A DNA stretch of 64,000 bases. Source: Guyanagaster necrorhizus. Lineage: Eukaryota > Basidiomycota > Agaricomycetes > Agaricales > Physalacriaceae. Numbering within the stretch: the first letter of the stretch is position 1; the number at the start of each line of letters is the position of its first letter. Shown here piece by piece: positions 55,132-64,000 of the stretch. The stretch covers positions 1,339,023-1,403,022 of the forward strand of contig NW_025064887.1 of the NCBI RefSeq assembly GCF_019112545.1, in the 5' to 3' direction. The notes under the pieces are model-generated. The model searched no databases. It had not been told where the DNA came from and saw only the letters and a list, made by a program, of their open reading frames with translations. A program made the translations under genes and the position numbers.

Positions 55132-56647
55132 CCACATCCTCCTCCTCACCTTTCTCTTTCTTGCTGTCCTTGATGTGGTAGTCATTGCACAGTTCAGAGG
55201 TTAGAGGGTCCTGCAGCTATATGGTCAATGAAGAGCTGATTGATGTTTTGAGTGGTGCAGCTCAGACCAAGCTGAGCAGGAGGCTGCTTGACAGGTCCAG
55301 TGCCAATGGTTGCATCATCTTGGTGGCTGCCTTGTGCTTGGTGCTCCTCCAACTCACAGCAATACCTGCAGAAGTTTTTATAAAATCTAGGATTGAGAAA
55401 AAGGGCTATGATCTTTTCACTCAAGAATTGTCAGAGCCTATAGTTGGAGATGTGGACATTGAGAGAGACTTGAAGCCCATAGGTGTCAAATACAGAGTTG
55501 GTGTGTGAGAGAATAATATCAGTATCAGTGATATTAGAGCTAGTTGTTCTGGTAGGAGAATAGGTGTGCCACCTCATGGCCTTGGAGAGGGTGACAGCCT
55601 TGGCTGATTCTGCTTAAGAGTTGGTAGTGGCAGGGGTGCTAGATTCTCAGAATGAGAAGGTGGTTGATTCTGTTTATAGTCCATACCAGGTGAGGCCAGC
55701 TGACCTCCATGTGGTGACTTCAAGCTCATGCTGATGTTATCTGTATTAGGCATTGTAATTTTCTTCATTATAGAGAGCCTGTCATTGAGCCTGCTCCTGC
55801 TTGGCCCACTCAAGATTGAGCTCAGCCTCAGGAGTTCTGATCTCTTTCTCAGTAAAGTCTCTGAAAAAATGTTCAATCTTATTTCTGATAGTTGGTCCTT
55901 CAAATTTGTGGACTCTTTCTGACTCTATGTTCCAGAAGTAGAGATCTCATAGATGGAGAGGATCAAGCTTGACTCTAGAGTTGCATAGAGCAAGTTGTGT
56001 CCAGAGTCTTGGGGCAAAATGGGTTGGGGTCCTAAAGCCACTCTAGTGGCATCAAGGGAGTCCTGAGCATGGTTTCCAATTCCAGGCTTGACTGGAGCAA
56101 TGGAATAGTCAGAGGATAACTCATAGTTGTTAAAGAAGTTATCAGAGATGTTTTTGTCTTCATAGTCTGAGACTAGAGGGAAACCCAGTGGGACTCATAG
56201 ATTCCTGAAACTCATGAGGTGATTGTTTCAGTTTCTGCTGTCTGATCAAATAGGTCTGAAAGAGTATTAATGTCTTTCTATTTCTTCTATAGAGCCCCTT
56301 GAATCCACTCTCTCAGACTCAGCTTCTGATATGGGCCCTGGCAAGGGCTGAAAGGAGGTTCAGGCAGAGATGGGGATGTCATGAAAGGAGAGGTCAGGAG
56401 TGACATTTTGAAGTATTTGCTGTACCTATTGGAATGCTTAATAATGTCTGATTATCTAAGCAGTAACTGATTGGCATTCTTAACAAAGTTGTATGATAGT
56501 GAGAAGCTCTAAGAGCATTTCTATGATTATGGCTAGAAGCCAGAAGAAGTCATTGGTTAAATCAGAGGTCAGAGTGTTTGATAGTGGCATTTAGTTTCTC
56601 TCATGCTATTGTGCATAGAGAAAGAGAAGTAATAGCTTTGAGCTAAT

Positions 56648-57108
56648 TGTTAAGCCCAAGCTATATATGATTTAAACACATGACAAATAAGCACTGTATT
56701 GCTTTTATACAGTCATGCTCAAGTCCACTTGTATGTGTTTATTTGGTGTCATACATCAAGACCATTATAAGAGGCTCAAGATAGAATAGTGTAAAAATAA
56801 ACTTTAGCTCAAAGCTGGAATTATACCAGTGAGAGCTATCTTACTTATATATAAGTTGGTTATTGAGATAAATATACTACTACCTATTGTATCAGTCCTC
56901 ATTTTTATGCTCTTTGTCCTTAGACATTGCTACTGGCTACAAGAAGATTGTTATGCATCATTAAGAGTTGTCATTACATCAAAAAACAATGACAAACATG
57001 GCTTGTTGTGATGACTAAGCTGGTCTCACAGTTCTAAGCACTGGTGTAAGCACTCTGACTAAGCATAAATAGGGATTAATATGAAAGAAAAGTGAAAAAA
57101 TCATAACA
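56648..57108 (-). repeat. Element D 5' LTR (right), 461 bp
   Basis: TGTTAAGCCCAAG..ATCATAACA; homologous to A and C LTRs. Followed by GTGGC and then gag of element E. Confidence 0.85.
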
Positions 57109-59006
57109 GTGGCTTGCCCACTGGTTTTGGCTTTATCAGCAGGTGGTTTTCCTTCTATTAACTGGCTTCCCCTCAGCTTCCAGAGATATCAGATTGGGGT
57201 CTCAGCACATATAGTTTGAGGTCATTGGCAATATAGAGAGGTTGTAGCAGTGGTTTGAATAGATAGTACCATGTAAATGGCTTGCTTCAGAGAAACAGGA
57301 GGTGTGTTTAGCATTGGTTAAACTCTGCATCTGGATTGATAACCTGGAAGTTTAGCTAGGGAATCTTTAAGACAGGCATTGTTGTAAAGACAAATGACTT
57401 GCTCAATCATAGCATACTGCAAAATATCAATTTTTTTGACATCATCTGCTATTAAATATTCTTCTCTAAGCAATGTCATCCTCCAGCTTATATCTTAAGG
57501 GAGTTTCATGACTCTCTCCTGATACAACCTCATAAATTCCTTTTTCTTCTCATGCTGTATTTTCTCTTCAAGCAATTCTTCATCTTCTAGTTTATAAAAT
57601 CCTTCAGGCCAGTCAAAAGATGTCTCATTCCACTCATCCCTGCTGTTCACCCTGCTGTTCTCTCCTGGAGAATTGGTGGGCTGGTTGAAGATGGATGAAG
57701 AATGAAGCCTTAGCACTATGGAGGAGCTGTTCTTCATGCCAGCTGGTGCTGAGTTTGACCTTAGTAGAAGACTGTGTTTAAAGTTGATAGATTCTGACTT
57801 TAGAGCTTCCTTCACTGCTGCTGCTTCTGTCTTCTGACTCCTCCAGGTCATAGTAATACTGGCAGAACTGCTCATAGATGAAGAGGTTGAGGAATAGAGC
57901 AGCAATTTGACTTTAGAGGAATTGCTAGAAGCTTCACTTGCTAACTCATATATAGCAGAGAGTGGTTGGATTCCATAGGTGAAGAGAGATGGACCAAGGT
58001 TACAGGAAAGGAGACTGTTGATCAAAGGCATTGGCTCAATTCTGAATCCTGCAGAAGGTGGTAGATAGGGGGTTCATCATTCAGCTTTGTTGGCAGTGAC
58101 AATTTCTGCTGTGTTGGTCCAGCTGGACTCTCAGAAAGGCAGATCACTGGCTTCTGTCTGATTTCTGAACCACCAGAGATCATCAGATCTCCAGATGGCA
58201 GCTTCAAGGTTGTGCTGCTGACATCAATACTTGGTGTCATGCTGGGCAGCAAAATATTCTTCTTCTTGTCAGACACATATTCTATCTATGCTGCTGGTTG
58301 AGTTATGTTCTTCAAGGTCTGCAATATCTGCATAAAACCACTCATTTGGGTTTTCTGATAGCCTAGCCTCATCAGCTTGATATCTCCTGCTGGCACTGTT
58401 AGGATTGAAGTTGCTGAGCCCTCTGCTTCTAATACTGGAGTTGGAGGAGCTTGCAGGACTCCTGTTAGAGGTTGCATAGAGAGAGTTGTGGCCAGAGCCT
58501 GTAGGCATCCTGGTGGCATTAAAGGAGTCTCTAGCATGATTGCCAATTCTGTGTTTGGAGGAGGCAGTGGAAGAGTCAGGAGATGGTTCTGCATCAAAGA
58601 AGTTATTAGAGAGGTCTTCATCTTCATAGTCTGAGATCAGAGGGAGGTTCAGTAGATTGCAAGGGAGATTGTTTCAGATCAGATGTTGAGAAGTTCTTGG
58701 GGGATATCAGTGCTCTTCTTGTTTTATTGGAAGAACTCCTGTAGTTGTGCTGTCAGATTGGGCTTCTGGTACAGTTTCTTGCATGTGCTAATAGGAGTTT
58801 TAGGCAGTTGCTGGGATGTCATAGAAGAGGGAGATTAGCAAGACATTTCAGATGATTTGCTGTACTATTCTGAAGGTGTGATAGTGCTGGACTACCCACA
58901 TGATTATGCAGACATTGGCAGGCAATGAGACATTAGTCTGATTGTGGACAAACAGCATAGTGAAGAATTCATCAACATTTAGTCCTGAATCAAGATTTAT
59001 AGACAT
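57109..59006 (-). pseudogene. Gag of a fifth gypsy copy (element E)
   Basis: Starts at 59006 (MSINLDSGLNVDEFF, the family's Gag opening) and is read leftward, including a 178-codon open stretch 58031-57495. It is cut at 57,108 by element D's LTR. On the right, the expected 5' LTR about 60 bp upstream of the start is missing. Confidence 0.65.
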
Positions 59007-59549
59007 CAAAGATAGTACTTCATATATAGAATCATTATCCTAGCATGCCTTAGTGAGCTTTCCAAGTACTTAGGAGTGAAACATACCTATATTTTTCTTA
59101 TTGTCAATTTTCCTTCTCTTTTTCTGGAGAGACAATTGCTCTATTATCTGCTTGACTCCAGATTTTAGAGCTGCTACAGCTTTTGCAATATTTGATATTC
59201 ATTTAAGGATGTATTTTGGCTTTTAGGCCATGCTTGAGAAGCCAAGCAATGCATCTCAATATGTATATCAATATAAAAATAGGTGCAGAAACTCTAGATC
59301 TGTTAATTACTCTGTTTGCATGAAGTTACAGGCTAAATTCTTACTGGAACTAAATTTCTGAGCTTTTAATGCATAATTTGTTTTTTTTTTCTTTTTTTGT
59401 AGTGCTATAGTGAGAGCCTATTAACAAGATTAAATCACTCTCAGGGAAAGGAAAAGGAGAGCAGAGATTTCACCCTGCATCATAAGAAAAGGTCTATCCA
59501 GAGAAATATTCACAAACATGTCCTTGTCAGGATTGTGTGGGAATCAGCC

Positions 59550-61704
59550 TCATTTGCATGTTTCAATCATTATAGTGATAGCTGTTGTCCACTAAAACCC
59601 TGGTCATTCAGATTCAGTTATCCAGCAGTTCTCCTCCATCTTGTTTAGATATTAATCCACTTTAGATGTCAAGAACAATTCACTCTCATGTTGCTTTTGG
59701 GTCAAATCTGAGTTTGTCAGTCATTAATTGATTGTGTTTGAAGCACTGACTCATCACATTGTGCCATCTTTCTGTGACCTCATTGTTGGTGAAACCATAT
59801 TCTAGGTTGTTCTCTCTCATGATTTGCTAATGAGCCTCTAGGCTCTGTATGCTCTGAAATTGTGGGTCTCAATAATTATTTTTAACTTCTATCCTTAGAC
59901 AGGCTTTTAGTAAACCAACCATTCCAGATTCAATGACAGTAATTTCATCAAGAACTATTCATTATTCACATACATTCTCTTATGCAAAAGATCATATATT
60001 ACACATAAACTTTTCTTTTGTCTGTAAACTTTTCTTGATCTTGCAAACTTTTTCTCATTAATGTTCATGATGCACAAACTTTCTAATCAATAATAAGTGC
60101 TGTAGGTATGGTCCAGCACCACAATATCCAATCAGACATAGATTATTATTAGTATACATGTGACACCCTAAGGCAGCCCATCAGGCCCATCATGATGCAT
60201 ATATGAGGCTGGCTGTAAATATCTAAGTTTTTCACAGCTAGCATGTGAAAGACTAGTAGACCACAGAGGATTAACTATATGGGTGGTTAAGTATTTGTAA
60301 GGAGTATTAGGAGGACTATCATGCTATTGGTTATGCAAACTTTTAAATATGCTATGTTTACTACTAGTCTCACAGCCTTAAAGGCTTTGTGTAATTAAAA
60401 AAAGTTCACTATGCTCACTAAGCTTAGTACTGTGATTACAAGGGCTGTTTAAATGTAGCATACTTAGTATTAGTAAAGCAGTAGTATAAGTAGTGTACTA
60501 TATAAAGGAGAAACAGGAGACACATAAGCTATATCAAAACCACTTGACATCTATACTAAACTGTACACCTGTACAACACCCCTCTAATAGAACCAGTTAC
60601 ACAGACCACATATAGATCAATATCTCTCAACTGAGAGCACTATAGCATCTCAACAATCTTGTGCCCTATCTGGAGGCTGGCATACAACATCAGTTAACTT
60701 ATTAATTTGCAAAATATTGACTTGTCTTGCTTCATTCTTAAAAACATAGAAGAGACCCACTGCTCTTGCATGTCATCCTCACATCTCCTAGACCTAACAG
60801 AAGACTTTGAAGGGTAACTATAGATAGTATTCTGCACTTTTAAACTTCAAACACTATAACCTACTGTTCCTGCTTAGAGAGATGACACTGACAATTTTCT
60901 TTAGACTCCATCAAGACTGCATATAGGATTCTGACATTAAAAGTTTGTGCCATATATAGGTTGCACCATCCAGTACCCAGATTCATACATGACATTCTCA
61001 TTATAGGAAAGTTTGTGTACATACTATGAGTCACTGTATACAATTCAGAGTCTCATACCTCTGTAGCCATCTCTTGCTATATCTCTTTGGAGGTTAGTCA
61101 CCATATGGAGGTATATGACTAGACTTACTTGGATCAGCTTGGACCAGCCTTCAGATTCTGTGCCTTGGTTTCACTTACCAATATAAGTTTTATGTTTCCT
61201 GCTTGCAGAGAGTCTAGTCAAACAATTTCTGATTCATTATTGTTGTTCACACCATAGTTTCCAAATAAGAAAGGCTGCTTCTGGAATCAGGATGTGGAAG
61301 ACTCTCTTTGTTCCCTTGGGTTTTGTTTCTGCATTCTTGAAAGTTCATAGACCACTACTTAGAATCATCCCTAAGGAGAGTGATGGCCAGAAGTCATGTT
61401 TCTGTTGCCAAAGCCCTTTTGTTAAATCCCATATTTGGTATCTTTTGGGAGCCTCACATTCCACTAGGATATGTTTGATTGTCTCAGGGACTTGGCAAAT
61501 TGGGCATGTTCCCCTATATTCATAGTTCAGAATGTTGTTCCAGTATTGTCCAACTTTGTATGTGCCATGGTGGTTCACCATAGGAAAATTTAAACTGCTT
61601 TCCTTTACAATTTGTATTTTTACTTTGCAGATATCCATATGAGAAAGAAAGATATTTAACTTTTTCTTTGAGTCATCCAATTTGGTCATGTCACAAAATA
61701 TCAC
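59550..61704 (-). pseudogene. Non-LTR (LINE) relic, C-terminal part, broken by an insertion
   Basis: At 61704-61345 the - strand reads an RNase H-to-tail region ending in a CCHC motif RGTCPICQVPETIKHILVEC, then WDLTKGLW and LGMILSSGL. It continues at ~61.3-61.2 kb (RVFHILIPEAAFLIWKLWCEQ). The expected tail EYGFTNNEVTERWHNVMSQC is found only at ~59.85-59.75 kb. This block order is typical of basidiomycete LINE/RNase H proteins. About 1.3 kb (~59.9-61.2 kb) separates the pieces and includes an LTR-like segment. Stops are frequent. Confidence 0.65.
60159..60689 (+). repeat. LTR-like segment inside the LINE relic
   Basis: Begins TGTGACACCCTAAGG, has CTATATAAAGG near 60,500 followed by short C/A-rich leader-like sequence, and ends near GGCATACAACA. 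No second copy is in the window and no clean target duplication is seen, so it may be a solo LTR of a further family. Confidence 0.4.
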
Positions 61705-61735
61705 ATGATGTCACCTACCTTACCTTGTTGAACTT

Positions 61736-62281
61736 GGTCGATGTAGAAAACGGCGACGGCATCAGTACAGAGGTAATCATGGGCTTAGAAATTCAATAAT
61801 ATGAGTTCCTTCGGACTTCCGAACCTATCACCATTGAACCACCATCTCTACTTCGACTCTGCAGTTGGAGTACCAGCCTGAGGACGCGTTCCCGCACATG
61901 ACGTTGGTTCCTTGGAACGGGCCGGTGTCCGCCTGGAGGAAGTTATCTCCACTCGACAGGTTTCTCTCTGAATTGTTGCATGATTGAACGGTGCCTGTAG
62001 CTGATTTTTTTTTCGTGTCCTGCTTCTGATTACTGTGTCCGCCTGACACCAGAGACAGAAGATCTTACTATTGACCGAGAAGCCTCCGAACTTGCATCTC
62101 GGTCCGAGAATCCCAGAGCATCTCTGCACCCGCTATGCACGGGAATGTAGACTTCTAGTCAAGTCCTTTTTGCAAGACGTCGATAGGCTGTTGGTCAGCA
62201 GACAAATATCATGACCATTCGCGCTGTGACCAATGGTGCATATATAATCGAAGATCCAGTATCCAGTATCTTCTCCTGCCA
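61736..62281. other. Right flank of the island and esterase promoter region
   Basis: CpG returns abruptly at ~61,738. No gene is called before the esterase start; frames on the - strand at 61,828-62,129 are chance. TATATAATC near 62,240 is a candidate TATA box about 40 bp upstream of the start codon. Confidence 0.5.
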
Positions 62282-63987
62282 ATGATGCAGCCTCCAACTC
62301 TTCTCTTCAGTCTCATCCAGCTCGCCGCAATCTCCTTGCTTTGCGTCGCACAGTCCTCTCCGGTAATTGACCTTGGATATGCTAAATACCGAGGAGTATT
62401 CGATCCCAGCATATCCAACAACACTCAGTTTCTTGGGGTGCGGTTCGCGGCGCCTCCCACTGGTGCGTGATTTAAGGGCGCTTCCTATATAGCTCTGTTC
62501 CCAAGGTACCTTTGTTCAGGCTCCTTGAGGTGGCAAGCACCCCGAACACCGGACTTTGTGGATGGCATACAGAACGCTACGTCAGAACCGGACGAATGTT
62601 TGCAAGCAGGAACAGGCGCCGGTGCCACAAATCCTTTTCCTGCGAACAAGAGGGCCCCTTCTGTTGCAGAATCTGAAGATTGTCTCTTCTTGAAGTGGGT
62701 TGCGAACATGTTCTGGCGTCTATTGTAGCTGTCATTTATCTATTCTCAGCGTGTATCTGCCTGGGCAGCTCGATTCTCAAACCTCTAGCAAAAATTTACC
62801 TGTCGTCGTATGGATTCATGGAGGAGGGTTTGGTGCTTTACTATTTATCGAGGAGTCTTATCTGAATGTTACTATAGTTATGTTGCCGGTGGTGCCGACA
62901 CTTATGATGGGAACGACCTAGTCCTTGAGTCTGGCAACAAAGTCGTTGCCGTGGTTATCCAATATCGTCTGGGATTGTTTGGATTCCTGGCTGGAGAGTC
63001 AGTTAAAGCAAATGGCGTATTGAATGCTGGCCTTCGTAGGTTTTGTGTGTCTGCGGTTGGGTACGCGCTGACATTTCTGAGGCAGTGGATCAACAATTTG
63101 CGCTTCAGTGGGTCCAGGAACACGTGAGCTTTTCCTTTTTCCTGCATCTGTTTTGCCGTCATATTTACCGATCCGCCGAAGATCACCAAGTTCGGTGGAG
63201 ATCCAAGCCGAGTCACTATCTGGGGCGAATCTGCTGGTGGGAATTGCGTGTATTCAATAACCTATCATCTGATGTAGTCGTATTCTAGGTGCTGGTTCTG
63301 TTCTTCAGCAAGTCATTGCCAATGGTGGACAGACGTTTCCGCCTTTGTTCAGAGGTGCAATAACAAGCTCCAGTTTCCTGCCTTCACAATATGCATATAA
63401 CGATGTGGTTCCGGAGGTTCAGTATCTCCGTGCGAGTTAGAATTATACGAGGTGCTGACATGTATGGTCTAGTTCCTGTACAACACCGTGGTATCAAGGA
63501 CGAAGTAAGTACTCGCAATTTTAGGCTGTTGCATTGATCTCTAAAATCGTAGGCAAGCTGTACCTCGGCGGCCGATTCGTTGACATGCCTGAGAAATGCT
63601 GACGCAGGGACTCTCGAAGAGATCAATGTTGACCTTTGTATCAGCGGATTTTTCGGCACCTACGTATTTGTGCCAGTTGTTGATGGAGATTTCATAAGGC
63701 AACGGCCGACGGTAGCTTTGGGGGAAGGAAAAGTCAACGGCGTAAGCTAGCAGCCACTGAGTTTTTCGATAGTCTCTAATCATCCTTCAAGGAGGTTGTC
63801 ATGTCCGTTACAAACTCAAATGAGGGGCTCATATTCGTCGACTTGAGTACTGCAAACACTGTCCAGGTTCCTGACTATCTGACACAACTATTTCCGACCC
63901 TGAGCGCTCAGCAACGCGACGTTGCCGTTGCAAAATACGCTAGTCTTGGAACTCCAATCGAGCAGGTCACCGCTATAATGGGAGAAT
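62282..63987 (+). CDS. Secreted type-B carboxylesterase/lipase, 5' part (continues past window)
   Basis: Ten exons traced: 62282-62462, 62520-62694, 62750-62827, 62878-63035, 63086-63123, 63182-63236, 63289-63416, 63473-63504, 63558-63741, 63792-63987; a GTAGGT donor follows at 63988. Alpha/beta-hydrolase of the carboxylesterase family, cleaving ester bonds outside the cell. An N-terminal signal peptide (about residues 1-23, ending CVAQS) is present. Family motifs in order: FLGVRFAAPPTG, LRWQAP, SEDCLFLNVYLPG, PVVVWIHGGGY (oxyanion hole), VVIQYRLGLFGFL, FALQWVQEHI, FGGDPSRVTIWGESAGAGS with the catalytic Ser in GESAG, and VPVVDGDFI. The Glu/Asp and His of the triad lie beyond or near the window edge. 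Introns of 49-58 bp include one cutting the GESAG codon run. Closest relatives by pattern are Agaricomycete secreted lipase-like esterases; substrate unknown. Confidence 0.9.
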
Positions 63988-64000
63988 GTAGGTGTAATGC

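Larger units (their letters stand above)
50543..57108 (-). mobile_element. Ty3/gypsy element D, 3' half missing
   Basis: Right LTR 56648-57108 (461 bp). Primer site AGCTTTGAGCTAA directly before it and an exact partner TTAGCTCAAAGCT in the LTR (~56,804). Gag starts at 56590 (MPLSNTLTSDLTNDFF) and is split by the solo LTR2 copy 2. Knuckle FNCGQKGHMLRNC near 52.16 kb, protease SCTGSSINQVFVNRHNL (~51.48 kb), and the N-terminal part of RT up to 50,543, where LTR3 sequence takes over before the catalytic box. Palm end, RNase H, integrase, chromodomain and 3' LTR are absent. Confidence 0.8.
19350..61735. repeat. 42-kb AT-rich, CpG-depleted retroelement island
   Basis: Across ~42 kb only a few dozen CG dinucleotides can be found, whereas both flanks have them every few tens of bases. 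Those that remain cluster in two solo LTRs (37,081-38,485 and 53,726-55,131). Every coding relic inside contains stops or key-residue changes explained by C-to-T or G-to-A transitions. This is the known mark of long-term cytosine methylation or RIP-like mutation of transposons in fungi. The right edge is sharp: CG reappears at ~61,738. Confidence 0.9.

Noticed and set aside
61828..62129. - strand open frames upstream of the esterase
   Set aside because: Two overlapping frames, no motifs, no consistent exon structure.

Overview
The window is nuclear DNA from a basidiomycete fungus, most probably an Agaricomycete (mushroom-forming class). The evidence is many 50-60 bp introns with GT..AG ends, a NatA acetyltransferase, a UPF1 helicase, a basidiomycete-type 7-TM protein family, a multi-intron carboxylesterase and Agaricomycete-style Ty1/copia, Ty3/gypsy and LINE retroelements. 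There are no bacterial, organellar or CRISPR features.

Layout. (1) 1-19,310 is gene-bearing and rich in CpG. On the + strand it holds the 3' part of a mucin-like membrane protein, a six-exon ARD1/NAA10 gene, MRP51 (mitochondrial small-subunit ribosomal protein), a 1,031-bp non-autonomous copia-type retroelement with identical LTRs and a perfect 5-bp target duplication, a cyclin-box-like protein with unusual internal repeats, and a small unknown protein. UPF1 (ten exons) lies on the - strand, followed by a divergent + strand unknown protein with a nucleotidyltransferase-like motif. (2) About 19,350-61,735 is a 42-kb AT-rich island almost devoid of CpG. It starts with a ruined 7-TM gene. It then holds at least five related chromodomain Ty3/gypsy elements (called A to E here, all coding on the - strand), a copia gag relic, solo LTRs of two other LTR types and a LINE relic. 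All coding sequence is broken by stops, many from transitions at former CpG sites. (3) 61,736-64,000 returns abruptly to CpG-containing DNA and carries a secreted type-B carboxylesterase that runs off the window.

How it fits together. The housekeeping genes of the left arm (ARD1 co-translational acetylation, MRP51 mitochondrial translation, UPF1 nonsense-mediated decay) share no obvious pathway. The island behaves like silenced, methylated chromatin. The encoded chromodomains would direct new insertions into such chromatin, insertions nest in each other, and CpG deamination then destroys them together with a bystander host gene.

The most informative observations are: the two LTRs of element A carry TG versus CA at several sites where an ancestral CG is implied; these gypsy elements have a 13-nt self-complementary primer site (Tf1/sushi-type self-priming, not tRNA priming) with a CpG-derived centre; and the small copia-type element in the euchromatic arm keeps only a gag zinc knuckle, a half-tRNA-iMet type primer site and identical LTRs, so it moved recently, presumably using another element's proteins.

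All exon boundaries were inferred by eye from reading frame, splice signals and family knowledge; no transcript data or database search was available.
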